NCBI GenBank assembly: GCA_040755755.1
Contig: JBFLZW010000022.1
Coordinates: 47,288-66,801 of the forward strand
Length of the DNA stretch: 19,514 nt
Reading direction: 5' to 3'
Source of the DNA: a bacterium
GTDB taxonomy: Bacteria; SZUA-182; DTGQ01
Part shown: positions 7,580 through 14,715 of the stretch, one piece after another
Position numbering within the stretch: position 1 is the stretch's first letter
Layout of the letters: each line of letters begins with the position of its first letter
The notes under the pieces: model-generated
Told to the model about the DNA's origin: nothing
Seen by the model: the letters and a program-made list of their open reading frames with translations, nothing else
The model's database searches: none
Position numbers and translations under genes: made by a program

Positions 7580-7877
7580 ATCATGATTTCGTGCCGATTC
7601 GACATTCCCACAGGATTGTAAGGCCTGAAGCAGGCCCTGGTTGCTGTCTGCCGGATTTTTAGGTGCAAGCTTTTCAGGTTCCCGGTTGAACAGGTCTATA
7701 CTCCATAAAGACGCGGGGGAGAGATCCTTTTTCCCAGGCGTACCAGGCCCAGCATGCCTGGATGGAAAGGAAGGGGGAGCACGGTCCGGAAGGAAAGGAG
7801 GTGAAGTTTTTGCAAAGCAGATTTGAAAAAATCGGGTTTGGTCGTGTAACTGCAAGAAAATAGAAGGAGATGCTCTC

Positions 7878-8417
7878 ATGTTTTCTGGAATGCGCTCGCG
7901 TTATCTATCGGCCCTCGCAGGATTGTTCGTAGTAGCAGCAGGCATTGTTCTGGTATCCCCTATCGTTCAGGCACAACTTTGGACCAATCTTCCTCCCTAC
8001 AATACCCTCTGGCCTCTGTGGTCCCCGGCCCTTTCGCCAGACGATTCGAATGGTGTTCCGACCCCCATCGTAACAAATCTCGAACCAGGCACCGTATTGC
8101 CGGTACAGCCCGGGCTGACCTGGGATCCGGCCTGGGCCTATCCCTGGCTCCTGTATAATACTCCAGCAGGCATGGCCTATTTCGATCCGGTCTACGGGTT
8201 TAATCTCTGGCCGCCATCGTACCTGATCGACCCTGACACCGGAGCGGCGCTTCCCCTTACCCTGAAGGGAGGCTCATGGCCGAACCTTCCTGCTCCCCTC
8301 ATTGATTGGGGTCAGCAGTATGTTCCCCTGGCCAATATAACCTATGCTTTCCTGTATGGGCTCGATCCGCTTGGGTTCGGTCTTCTCCTGACCCCGGCTG
8401 CCATCTGGGGATTGTAA
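7878..8417 (+). CDS. Small secreted Pro/Trp/Leu-rich protein, unknown
   Basis: AGAAGGAGAT lies just upstream of the ATG, a strong ribosome-binding site. Residues 1-32 are a classical signal peptide: basic start, hydrophobic core ALAGLFVVAAGIVLV, and cleavage after VQA. The mature protein would start with Gln-Leu. The remaining 147 residues are rich in Pro, Trp, Leu, Tyr and Asp with few charges. They contain repeated short motifs such as LWPLWSP, WDPAWAYPW, YFDPVYGF and IDWGQQY, and no Cys. No family is recognised; an extracellular or envelope role is inferred from export. The gene appears monocistronic and faces the minus-strand tungstate transporter across a long hairpin. Confidence 0.75.
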   Translation: MFSGMRSRYLSALAGLFVVAAGIVLVSPIVQAQLWTNLPPYNTLWPLWSPALSPDDSNGVPTPIVTNLEPGTVLPVQPGLTWDPAWAYPWLLYNTPAGMAYFDPVYGFNLWPPSYLIDPDTGAALPLTLKGGSWPNLPAPLIDWGQQYVPLANITYAFLYGLDPLGFGLLLTPAAIWGL

Positions 8418-8426
8418 GCATATACG

Positions 8427-8470
8427 CATCGGGCGGTCAGCGGGCAGCCTCCTACCCTGACCGCCCGATG
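8427..8470. terminator. Strong hairpin between convergent genes
   Basis: A perfect 14-bp G/C-rich stem (8427-8440 with 8457-8470) has a 16-nt loop and lies between the stops of the secreted protein and the tupC gene. Neither side has a T-run, so it is not a textbook intrinsic terminator. Position and stability suggest it ends or stabilises both transcripts. Confidence 0.55.
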
Positions 8471-8508
8471 GCCCCTCGGCCTCCCTGGTCTTGTGGATCG
8501 GCCATGAA

Positions 8509-9528
8509 TTACAGAATATTCACCGATGAGGCCTTGAAGGTCAGATAGACGCGGGACCCGATGCCAAGGCCGATATCCCGCAGGGAATGTTCCGTGATCA
8601 GGACTTTGAATGTCTCCTGGGAGTGGATTTCGAGGAGTATTTTCCCTTCCTGGGCAACGATCTGGCTGATGACTCCCTCAAATCTGTTTCGGGCACTTGA
8701 AGCAAAGGGCTCTTTCGAGACGATGATATTTTCCGGATCAATGGTCACATGGGTCGAGTCCACGGGCAGGGTATCAGGGGTGACCCAGATGTGAATTGCT
8801 CCGGTATCGAACGAGATGCCTTCCTGAGTCTGCTCAAAATGGCCTGAAAAGAGGTTGTGCATGGCCGAAGTCACTAAAGAGCCTTCAAAGAGGGAGAATA
8901 CCTCGTCTGCCAGCCGGTATGCCTGGGACAGGTTATGGGTAGTCATCACCACCGTAGTCCCCCGCTCCCGGTTGATCCGGCTGATGATGCTCTCGATGCG
9001 GTGGATATGCCGGGTGTCTACATTGGCGGTCGGCTCGTCCAGAAAAATGATGGCCGGATCAAGAACCAGGGCCCTGGCCAGTGCCACCAGCCTCGTTTCC
9101 CCGCCGGAGATTTCCCTGGCCCTCCTTTTTTCAAACCCCTCCAGCCCAACCCAGGAAAGCGCTTCTTTGACTTTGGCCGCCTGGACTTTCCGGGGAATGC
9201 CGCGGACATGCAATCCATAGGCTATATTTTTCGCCACCGACATATGAAAAAGATATGGATTCTGGAGAACCATGGTCATTGATCTTTGCATGGCCATGCG
9301 GGAAGCCCCGACAGTACCGGCTACCGGATGCCCCTCGAAGTAAATCTCGCCGCTCGTCGGCTCGAGAATAAGGCCCATGATGGACAAAAGGGTGGTTTTC
9401 CCGGAGCCGTTCGGGCCTACCAGGCTGTAAATCCTGCCTCTTTCAAGTGAAAGATCGGCAATGTCAAGCACTTTTCTCTCCCGGTAGATATGGGTAATGC
9501 CTTTCAGCTCCATGATTCTGGTCGTCAT
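8509..9528 (-). CDS. tupC: Tungstate ABC transporter, ATP-binding subunit with TOBE domain
   Basis: Cytoplasmic ATPase that powers oxyanion import through the neighbouring permease. Walker A is GPNGSGKTT near residue 38, the Q-loop VLQNPYLF near 87, the ABC signature EISGGETRLVALARAL near 139, and Walker B IIFLDEPT with the D-loop near 160. The switch His lies in TTHNLSQAYRLADEVF. The C-terminal 70 residues (NRFEGVISQIVAQEGKILLE onward) form a TOBE/Mop-like domain, which in this group binds oxyanion and can inhibit transport when the metal is plentiful. At 339 residues it has the usual length for a TupC/ModC-like subunit. GAGGAAC lies just upstream of the ATG. The gene follows the permease gene after 36 bases. 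Tungstate rather than molybdate is inferred mainly from the permease. Confidence 0.85.
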   Translation of the reverse strand: MTTRIMELKGITHIYRERKVLDIADLSLERGRIYSLVGPNGSGKTTLLSIMGLILEPTSGEIYFEGHPVAGTVGASRMAMQRSMTMVLQNPYLFHMSVAKNIAYGLHVRGIPRKVQAAKVKEALSWVGLEGFEKRRAREISGGETRLVALARALVLDPAIIFLDEPTANVDTRHIHRIESIISRINRERGTTVVMTTHNLSQAYRLADEVFSLFEGSLVTSAMHNLFSGHFEQTQEGISFDTGAIHIWVTPDTLPVDSTHVTIDPENIIVSKEPFASSARNRFEGVISQIVAQEGKILLEIHSQETFKVLITEHSLRDIGLGIGSRVYLTFKASSVNIL

Positions 9529-9564
9529 CTGTTCCTCGTTATCGCTCCGTTCTCAACCCCGTTT

Positions 9565-10263
9565 TCACCGGGGCAGTCCTCTTCTCTGAAGAGTATACAG
9601 GAAGATATTGATCAAAAACACCACCAGCAGAAGGAAAAAACCCAGGGCGAGCCCGAACCCAAACTCTCCCTTGCTGGTCTCAAGAGCAATGGCTGTAGTC
9701 ATGGTCCGGGTGGAGAACCGGATATTTCCACCCAGCATCACGGCTGCGCCAACTTCCGACACTGCCCGCCCAAAGCCGGCGATAATGGCGGCCATCAGGG
9801 CAAACTTGGTCTCCATCAGCACGGTCCAGGCCGTGCGGATCCGGCCTGCACCCAGAGTACGGGCTGTGAGAGTCACCCGGTAGTCCACTGAATGGACAGC
9901 CGCTATGGTCAAGTTGGTTATAACCGGCAGGGAAAGGAAAAATTCACCCAGAATGACCGCTTTTGGCGAGAACATCAGATCTAAAAATCCCAGGGGGGCG
10001 CTCCGGGAGAGAAGTGCATAGCCGAGGAGTCCGACAATTACTGAAGGTAAAGCCATGGTCGTGTTCAGCAGGGTAATGAGCAAAGATTTATCCCTGAAGG
10101 ACCGTGAGCCAACCAGAAAACCGGCTGGCACGCCGACCAGAACAGCCAGGGCCGTAGCCCACAGGGAGAAGTCGAGAGACCGCAGCACAATGCCGTATAC
10201 CTCCCGGTCGAGCGAGAGGATCAAACGAAATGAAGTCCTGAAAGCCTCAGGCAAAAAGCCCAT
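9565..10263 (-). CDS. tupB: Tungstate ABC transporter, permease subunit
   Basis: Inner-membrane permease of 232 residues with about five hydrophobic segments, for example ATALAVLVGVPAGFLVG, SLLITLLNTTMALPSVIVGL and the C-terminal FGLALGFFLLLVVFLINIFL. The cytoplasmic coupling (EAA) loop reads LGAGRIRTAWTVLME, followed by GFGRAVSEVGAAVMLGGNI. The GAAVMLGGNI ending is typical of TupB-type tungstate permeases. The ATG has only a weak GGGG upstream. It is the first gene of the tupB-tupC operon. The substrate-binding gene tupA, which usually precedes tupB, is absent here, so the binding protein must be encoded elsewhere or has been lost. A perfect palindrome lies about 65 bp upstream. Confidence 0.83.
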   Translation of the reverse strand: MGFLPEAFRTSFRLILSLDREVYGIVLRSLDFSLWATALAVLVGVPAGFLVGSRSFRDKSLLITLLNTTMALPSVIVGLLGYALLSRSAPLGFLDLMFSPKAVILGEFFLSLPVITNLTIAAVHSVDYRVTLTARTLGAGRIRTAWTVLMETKFALMAAIIAGFGRAVSEVGAAVMLGGNIRFSTRTMTTAIALETSKGEFGFGLALGFFLLLVVFLINIFLYTLQRRGLPR

Positions 10264-10328
10264 GCTGCTGCCCCGTGCGGCGATAAGAAATGGTACCAGC
10301 GTGATAAATGATACCAGAGTGATATGTG

Positions 10329-10346
10329 AATATCATGCATGATATT
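10329..10346 (-). promoter_or_regulatory. Perfect 18-bp palindrome upstream of tupB, candidate operator
   Basis: AATATCATGCATGATATT reads the same on both strands and ends 65 bp before the tupB start. Between it and the gene are two direct copies of a GATAA...GGTACCAG-like sequence (10282-10299 and 10303-10317). Oxyanion transporters are usually repressed by metal-sensing regulators, so this is a plausible operator; no regulator is identified. Confidence 0.5.
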
Positions 10347-10426
10347 AGCCGGAAGCGATAATGTCAAGATTGTACGGATAAATGCATGAATATAATCGGG
10401 TATTCGGGGTAAGGAGAGAGAAAATA

Positions 10427-10455
10427 CCAAGGGGGGCTTTTTAAGCCCCCCTTGG
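10427..10455 (-). terminator. Rho-independent terminator of the DUF2795 gene
   Basis: A perfect 13-bp stem with six consecutive G-C pairs has a 3-nt loop. On the minus strand it lies 23 bases past the DUF2795 stop and is followed by TATTTTCTC. It separates that gene from the tup operon. Confidence 0.85.
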
Positions 10456-10478
10456 CAGATCGAAGAGAGCCAGGCGAA

Positions 10479-10676
10479 CTATTCCTGTTTCAGTTCGCCA
10501 AATGCTTTGCTTACGTCCACGGCAGTATTGTAGGTACGCTCAGGAAGGTGCTCCAAAGTTGTTATAACATCCGGTTGCGCCTTGTGTTGCCTGGCTGTGT
10601 TAACTAGATCATTTTTACTGGCAGGGAAATTTATCCCTTTTATGCTTTTTTCAATGTCAGCTGCTGAGACTGCCAT
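10479..10676 (-). CDS. DUF2795 family protein (65 aa)
   Basis: The sequence fits the small DUF2795 pattern: an Ile/Leu-rich first helix (ADIEKSIKGINFPASKNDLV), then ARQHKAQPDVITTLEHLP, then ERTYNTAVDVSKAFGEL. Members are small cytosolic helical proteins, often near stress or regulatory genes; no biochemical role is established. AAGGAGAAGG lies immediately upstream of the ATG (10681-10690), a strong ribosome-binding site. The gene stands alone between its own terminator and the 3' side of the large STAND gene. Confidence 0.85.
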   Translation of the reverse strand: MAVSAADIEKSIKGINFPASKNDLVNTARQHKAQPDVITTLEHLPERTYNTAVDVSKAFGELKQE

Positions 10677-10753
10677 TTTCCTTCTCCTTATACGGAACGG
10701 TCTCTACCGCCTGGTAACGGTCCTCACCATTCCAGACTACTGGGTAATGTCAT

Positions 10754-10775
10754 TGAATACTCAGCGGAGTATTCA
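10754..10775. other. 9-bp stem-loop between STAND gene and DUF2795 gene
   Basis: TGAATACTC and GAGTATTCA pair around an AGCG loop. It lies downstream of the minus-strand STAND gene and about 80 bp upstream of DUF2795. It has no T-run; it could be an operator or an RNA stem. Confidence 0.35.
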
Positions 10776-10904
10776 TCACTGTAATGATCGGACTCTTTTT
10801 CTCTATCCCCTTACAAAAACTTAAAAAAATGTTTCAGAATGCACCAGCCTTTTCGCGGGAAATATTCAGGCGGCTTTCACTGCTTCAGCAGAGGCCAGCT
10901 TTCA

Positions 10905-13900
10905 TCACACCGGGTAGAGACGGTTTTTGCCGTATCCTGTTCTTGTGCGGATAGCCGCAGCCCTGGCCTCAACTTCTTTTACCCCGGCCTCATTGCCACC
11001 TGCCTTGCGGAGCAGATCAGCATAATTTTCAAGGCATTCGGCCATATCCGGATGATCCGGACCGAGGGTTTTCTCTCTGATGCCAAGCACCCGCCGGTGT
11101 AACTCCGACGCCTCGGCGTACCTTCCCTCGCTGTAGTGGATCGCTGCCAGATTGGTAAGGCAGGGGCCAAGGTCAGGGTGGTCCGGGCCAAGGGCCTTTT
11201 CTCTGATGGTCAATGCCCGCCGGAAAAGCTGCTCTGCCTCTGCCTGCCTGCCCTGATTGCAGGAAAGCACTGCCAGATTATAGAGACTTTGGGCAACCTC
11301 CGGATGTTTCAGTCCAAGAGTTTTCTCTCTCATGGCCAGCGCCCGCCGGTGAAGCTCTTCGGCTTCAGCATATCTTCCCTGGCTGCGATGAAGCTCTGCC
11401 AGATTGCTGAGGCTCTGGGCTACGCCCGGATGATCCGGCCCAAAGGCCTTCTTCCGGATAGCTGAAACCCGTCTTGAAAGCGGTTTGGCTTCTTTGTACC
11501 TGCCCTGAACAGTGTAGATCGTCACCAGGTTATTGAGGTCTGCAATCACTTCCTGATGGTCCGGACCAAGGGTTTTCTCCCTGATGGCCAAAACCCGCCG
11601 GAAAAGCTGTTCCGCCTCCTGATACTTGCCCTGATTGAATGAAACCACCGCCAGGTTGGTGAGGTTCCGGCCTACATCCGGATGATCAGGGCCAAGGCTC
11701 CGCTCCCTGATTTCCAGCGCCCGCCGGTAAAGCATCGCTGCATCAGCATATTTACCCTGGGTATAATAGATGGTAGCCAGATTATCGATATTTTTGGCCA
11801 CATCCGGGTGATCGGGACCCAGAGTCCGCTCCCTGATTTCCAGTGCCTGTCGGTAGAGCTGCGCTGCCTCTGCATATTTACCCTGGACATCGTACAGCAC
11901 CGCCAGATGATTGAGGTTTTGGGCTGCATTGAGGTGATCCGGACTCATGGAAAGGGCGCTCGCCTGCGGAGAGAGGGGCTTTGCCTGAACATGCCTGTCC
12001 CTGTCACAATGTGTCTTGGCATAATGTGCCTGGGCATACGGTGCCTGAGCACCGGAGGACAACACCCGCAGGTTATCGGGGTCTGCGCCGGCAGTCGCAT
12101 CAGGATAGTCAAGCCGGTGGGCAGGCCGATGTTCGAGCTTCAGGATTCTTTCCCAAATGGCGAGAGCCAATTTGTAGAACGGCTCTGCCTCAGCGTAGCG
12201 GGCACGGGTATACAAGTAATAGCCTGCCTGATTGAAAAGACGCGCTGCTTCCGGAAAACCGAAGTGCACGTGCCCGGTAACATCTGCCACAGCCCGGACA
12301 TGAGGAAGAAGAGAGTCACACAAAGGCCGGGTTGGAAAGGCAATCTCCGGAAATGCCTGACTAAGTGCGCGAATAGAGCGCTCAGCCCAAAGCCGATAGC
12401 TGACCTTATTCATGCGCATGCTGCCCTGCAGCACAGCCTGAATGAGCCGGTGAACGCAGCAGGCGACTGAACCGGCGAAGCCGACGGAGTGAATCAGCGA
12501 GTAGCTCACCAGCGGCTCAAGCAGGCGATCCAATGGACTTTTGACAGGCATGATGACAGAGGGGGGAGGATCGGCAGCAGCAGTGTCAAGATGGTATGGG
12601 GTAGTCTTCCCCGCACCTGCCAGGGCAGCGGAAATTGCAGGCCCAAGCTGTGAGGCTCCGCTGACAGGGAGCTGGCCGGGGATACTGTCCGGTGCCAGGA
12701 AGGTGAAAAAACGCAGGAGATCAGCCGCAGCCCCGGATGATTTTTCCACCTCCTGGAAGCTCATTTCCAGGGCAGCGGCAACTGAGGAGGGATAATCGCC
12801 ATCTCTCTTCATTGCACCCGGTCTTGACTTTGCAGACACCTCCTTATGCTGCCTGCGCAATCTGGTAAGGTAATCCTGAAAATGCAAGCTCTTAGCTGTA
12901 ATATACGCCCCCGCCAGCTCAAGGGCCAAAGGCAGGCAGCCAAGTTCCTGGGCAATCTCCCAGGCGGCTGCTTCTTCAGCAGCAGGTTCTGGAGCTGCAC
13001 CCTCTTTTGCCAGGTCCCCGGCTGCATATTCTTCGATAAAGCCGCAAGCCGCCTCCTCGCCAGGGGTAAGGGCTGCTTTTTCCCCCTCTCCCTTTTCTCC
13101 ACCTCCATTTCCAGGTGCATCTTCTGGATAATTACCATTCCGCCCGGTACGGACGGAGAGAAACCTCACTGCCTCATCAGGCAGCATGGCAGTTATTTTC
13201 ACCTGCCTGGAGGTGCTCGGAACAGGGAACCCCTGAGCCCGGCAGGTAAGCAGGATATGCCCCTTCGGGTGCTCAGGAAGAAAGTCGAGGAGAGAGCTTT
13301 CATTACCCTCCTCCCCCTTAAAGGGCAAGCTTTCATTATACTCCTCCCCCTTGAAGGGGGAGGTTGGGTGGGGGTGATGGTTATTTTCATCATCCTCATT
13401 GGCTAACTCTTTGACTAAATCAGGCTGGCCGTCACCGCTGACATCTTGAGAACCATCAACACCGGCATCATCAAGGATCAGCAGCCAGCGGTTATTTTCA
13501 TCAAGCCATTGCTTCACCATATCCACAACCAGGTTCTGATCATGGGAATCCTTTCCGGGGAGATTCAAGAGGCTTGCTATGGCAGTAAATCCTGATATCA
13601 GTGATAAGCGCGTACTGGCCTGCACCCACAGCATCGCCTGGTATTCATCCTGATGACGGTGGGCATACTCAATGGCAATCTGGGTTTTGCCAACCCCTGA
13701 AGGGCCGAAGATAATATGAGGCTGGACTATAGCCGCACCTTCACCGGAGGTGAGGAGGACATGCAGTTTTTTAAGTATTTCCTCCCGGCCAGTGAAGAAC
13801 GGATTATGCGGAGGGATGTTACGGCAGTTCATGATAAACTTCTCCTTGGCTACACCTAAACATGCTGAATAATCAGGAGTGTTTGCTGATAAAATTTTGA

Positions 13901-14042
13901 CCTGCTCAAAAGACAAAGCTAAATCTTGGCTAAAAATTATATCATACTCATCAATTGTCTGCCTATTAAAATCGCTCGTACGCATCAGGGAACACATCAA
14001 TTGCCAAGAATTAAACTTGTCATTTCGATTTATCCTGCTCAT
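10905..14042 (-). CDS. NB-ARC STAND NTPase with C-terminal kinesin-light-chain-type TPR array
   Basis: A 1045-residue signal-transduction NTPase. Residues 1-74 are unrecognised. The NB-ARC module begins at NIPPHNPFFTGREEIL (75), with Walker A GPSGVGKT at 113-120, Walker B WLLILDD at 186-192, sensor HILLTCR at 262-268 and the GLPL-type motif LGCLPLALELAGAYI. A helical region leads to TPRs: one at YAEAEPFYKLALAIWE, then seven to eight 42-residue units of the form LxNLAxLYxxQGKYxEAExL...LGPDHPD. In such proteins the repeats sense a ligand and the NTPase oligomerises. Three insertions stand out: about 70 residues between Walker B and the sensor (a repeat element, residues 222-249, plus a DVSGDGQPD loop), a Gly/Glu/Ala-rich stretch before GLPL, and a His/Tyr-rich stretch after the first TPR. 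The ATG is preferred over the TTG at 14057 because AAGGGGA sits just before it. It is divergent from the ATPase pair across a large inverted repeat. Confidence 0.9.
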   Translation of the reverse strand: MSRINRNDKFNSWQLMCSLMRTSDFNRQTIDEYDIIFSQDLALSFEQVKILSANTPDYSACLGVAKEKFIMNCRNIPPHNPFFTGREEILKKLHVLLTSGEGAAIVQPHIIFGPSGVGKTQIAIEYAHRHQDEYQAMLWVQASTRLSLISGFTAIASLLNLPGKDSHDQNLVVDMVKQWLDENNRWLLILDDAGVDGSQDVSGDGQPDLVKELANEDDENNHHPHPTSPFKGEEYNESLPFKGEEGNESSLLDFLPEHPKGHILLTCRAQGFPVPSTSRQVKITAMLPDEAVRFLSVRTGRNGNYPEDAPGNGGGEKGEGEKAALTPGEEAACGFIEEYAAGDLAKEGAAPEPAAEEAAAWEIAQELGCLPLALELAGAYITAKSLHFQDYLTRLRRQHKEVSAKSRPGAMKRDGDYPSSVAAALEMSFQEVEKSSGAAADLLRFFTFLAPDSIPGQLPVSGASQLGPAISAALAGAGKTTPYHLDTAAADPPPSVIMPVKSPLDRLLEPLVSYSLIHSVGFAGSVACCVHRLIQAVLQGSMRMNKVSYRLWAERSIRALSQAFPEIAFPTRPLCDSLLPHVRAVADVTGHVHFGFPEAARLFNQAGYYLYTRARYAEAEPFYKLALAIWERILKLEHRPAHRLDYPDATAGADPDNLRVLSSGAQAPYAQAHYAKTHCDRDRHVQAKPLSPQASALSMSPDHLNAAQNLNHLAVLYDVQGKYAEAAQLYRQALEIRERTLGPDHPDVAKNIDNLATIYYTQGKYADAAMLYRRALEIRERSLGPDHPDVGRNLTNLAVVSFNQGKYQEAEQLFRRVLAIREKTLGPDHQEVIADLNNLVTIYTVQGRYKEAKPLSRRVSAIRKKAFGPDHPGVAQSLSNLAELHRSQGRYAEAEELHRRALAMREKTLGLKHPEVAQSLYNLAVLSCNQGRQAEAEQLFRRALTIREKALGPDHPDLGPCLTNLAAIHYSEGRYAEASELHRRVLGIREKTLGPDHPDMAECLENYADLLRKAGGNEAGVKEVEARAAAIRTRTGYGKNRLYPV
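10990..11920 (-). repeat. 126-bp TPR-coding tandem repeats
   Basis: Seven full and one degenerate copy of a 42-codon unit, each with a LGPDHPD-type turn and a QGKYxEAExL helix. Copies are similar but not identical, so this is a protein-level array rather than a recent expansion. Confidence 0.85.
13295..13379. repeat. Dispersed palindromic repeat inserted in frame in the STAND gene
   Basis: A core stem CCTCCCCC-TTGAA-GGGGGAGG (13343-13363) is followed by GTTGGGTGGGGGTGATGG-like sequence. Left of it is a second, partial copy, giving a 33-bp direct duplication (13295-13327 and 13328-13360). A close relative in opposite orientation lies at 16641-16690. Here it is read through as HHPHPTSPFKGEE and two 11-residue repeats. 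Confidence 0.8.
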
Positions 14043-14045
14043 CTT

Positions 14046-14052
14046 TCCCCTT
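14046..14052 (-). promoter_or_regulatory. Ribosome-binding site that decides the STAND start
   Basis: On the minus strand AAGGGGA lies three bases before the ATG at 14042; the alternative TTG at 14057 has nothing comparable before it. Confidence 0.5.
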
Positions 14053-14079
14053 GACAAACAAAAATCAGAATCGTACGAT
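14051..14079 (+). promoter_or_regulatory. Sigma70-like promoter for the plus-strand ATPase operon
   Basis: TTGACA (14051-14056) and TACGAT (14074-14079) are separated by exactly 17 bp. The -10 hexamer lies within the first TCGTACGA box, so a protein bound there would block it. The leader to the first gene would be about 210 nt. Confidence 0.5.
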
Positions 14080-14123
14080 ATTTTTATCGTACGATATATT
14101 AGTCGTACGATAAAAATATCGTA
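14071..14123. promoter_or_regulatory. Iteron-like TCGTACGA boxes forming a perfect 21-bp inverted repeat
   Basis: The self-complementary octamer TCGTACGA occurs at 14071, 14087 and 14103, exactly 16 bp apart, with a partial TCGTAT copy at 14119. Bases 14074-14094 are the perfect reverse complement of 14103-14123, with an 8-bp spacer. Further along, related ATACGATCCGTACATCGTA sequence (about 14138-14156) and a 9-bp tandem CGTAATAAG (14152-14169) follow. The block sits between two divergent genes, the expected place for a shared operator. On RNA it could form a long hairpin. Confidence 0.75.
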
Positions 14124-14295
14124 TAAGGCAGCATTTATACGATCCGTACATCGTAATAAGCGTAATAAGCGCCTATTTAAAAAGATAAACGCTTATCGAA
14201 AAAGCCCTGAGATACTGAACCATCACTGGCTCAGTGTCTGGTTTTCGGATAGATAACAAATAAGCCGGTAATTTCAAAGTCAGGAGGAAAAAAAT

Positions 14296-14715
14296 ATGGA
14301 TCAATGTTCCGGCAATTTTAAGGCAATGCGGATTCTTATTGGCATGCCCGAGGTCGCAGAGGCACCGGAAGTAGTCATTGGAAGATCCCCGCTTGTGGAT
14401 CGCCTCTGGAGGCAGTTGGAAGCAGGGAGTCTCCGCCTTCTGGCAGAGCGACGAATGGGGAAAACCTGGGTTCTTACTCTGGCACGGGCCAAAACCCCTG
14501 AATGGGCGATTCCCATTTTTATCGATGCAGAAGGTTTCAGGAGTGCGCCAGAGTTCGTCATGCGGTTAAACAAAGAGTTGTACCAGGCAGGCATCATTCC
14601 GGCCAACTGGTGGGATACGGTTCTGGATGTAGTCCAGCAGGGCGATCAGTGGCAATTCAAGCTGGAAATCGTCCGGCGATGGTGGTATGAAGCACGAGGG
14701 AGGCTGGCCTTATGA
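14296..14715 (+). CDS. Half-length P-loop ATPase (truncated), first gene of ATPase operon
   Basis: Residues 28-57 read VIGRSPLVDRLWRQLEAGS followed by LRLLAERRMGKT, with the nucleotide-binding Lys-Thr at 56-57. This is the RRxGKT form of P-loop seen in STAND-like and archaeal-type ATPases. A predicted strand PIFIDAEG and a helix with PANWWDTVLDVVQ follow. The protein then ends after about 25 more residues rich in Trp and Arg (FKLEIVRRWWYEARGRLAL). Full ATPases of this kind are about three times longer and have a Walker B, so this is a truncated gene or a reduced partner subunit. AGGAGG at 14282-14287 is a strong ribosome-binding site, so it is probably translated. Its stop overlaps the next start (ATGA), giving translational coupling. 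Confidence 0.65.
   Translation: MDQCSGNFKAMRILIGMPEVAEAPEVVIGRSPLVDRLWRQLEAGSLRLLAERRMGKTWVLTLARAKTPEWAIPIFIDAEGFRSAPEFVMRLNKELYQAGIIPANWWDTVLDVVQQGDQWQFKLEIVRRWWYEARGRLAL

Larger units (their letters stand above)
7062..7877. other. Long non-coding stretch with several inverted repeats
   Basis: No convincing gene is seen on either strand. Open frames here are low-complexity, lack ribosome-binding sites and overlap one another. The stretch holds CATACC/GGTATG arms (7282-7302), a folded inverted-repeat block (7397-7460), a run of CCGCCGCCGCCACCACCA (about 7540-7558) and a perfect palindrome (7563-7579). The last part is the leader of the secreted protein that follows. No tRNA or known riboswitch was recognised. 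Confidence 0.6.

Noticed and set aside
7441-7668. Minus-strand Gly-rich frame that might be a sorting-motif remnant
   Set aside because: The Gly run comes from a CCG/CCA triplet stretch; no Cys-Phe-Ile motif or hydrophobic tail follows.
7062-7877. tRNA gene or known riboswitch in the long gap
   Set aside because: No cloverleaf with a GGTTCRA T-loop and no familiar riboswitch core was found by eye.
7508-7879. Minus-strand open frame of 123 codons upstream of the secreted protein
   Set aside because: Low complexity, no ribosome-binding site, no familiar motif, and it overlaps the leader of the real gene.
8509-10263. Molybdate (modBC) or sulfate transporter
   Set aside because: The permease GAAVMLGGNI ending and overall TupB-like length fit tungstate better, though specificity cannot be proven from sequence.
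12846-13406. Plus-strand open frame of 186 codons inside the STAND gene
   Set aside because: It is the antisense shadow of the NB-ARC coding region and has no recognisable domain.
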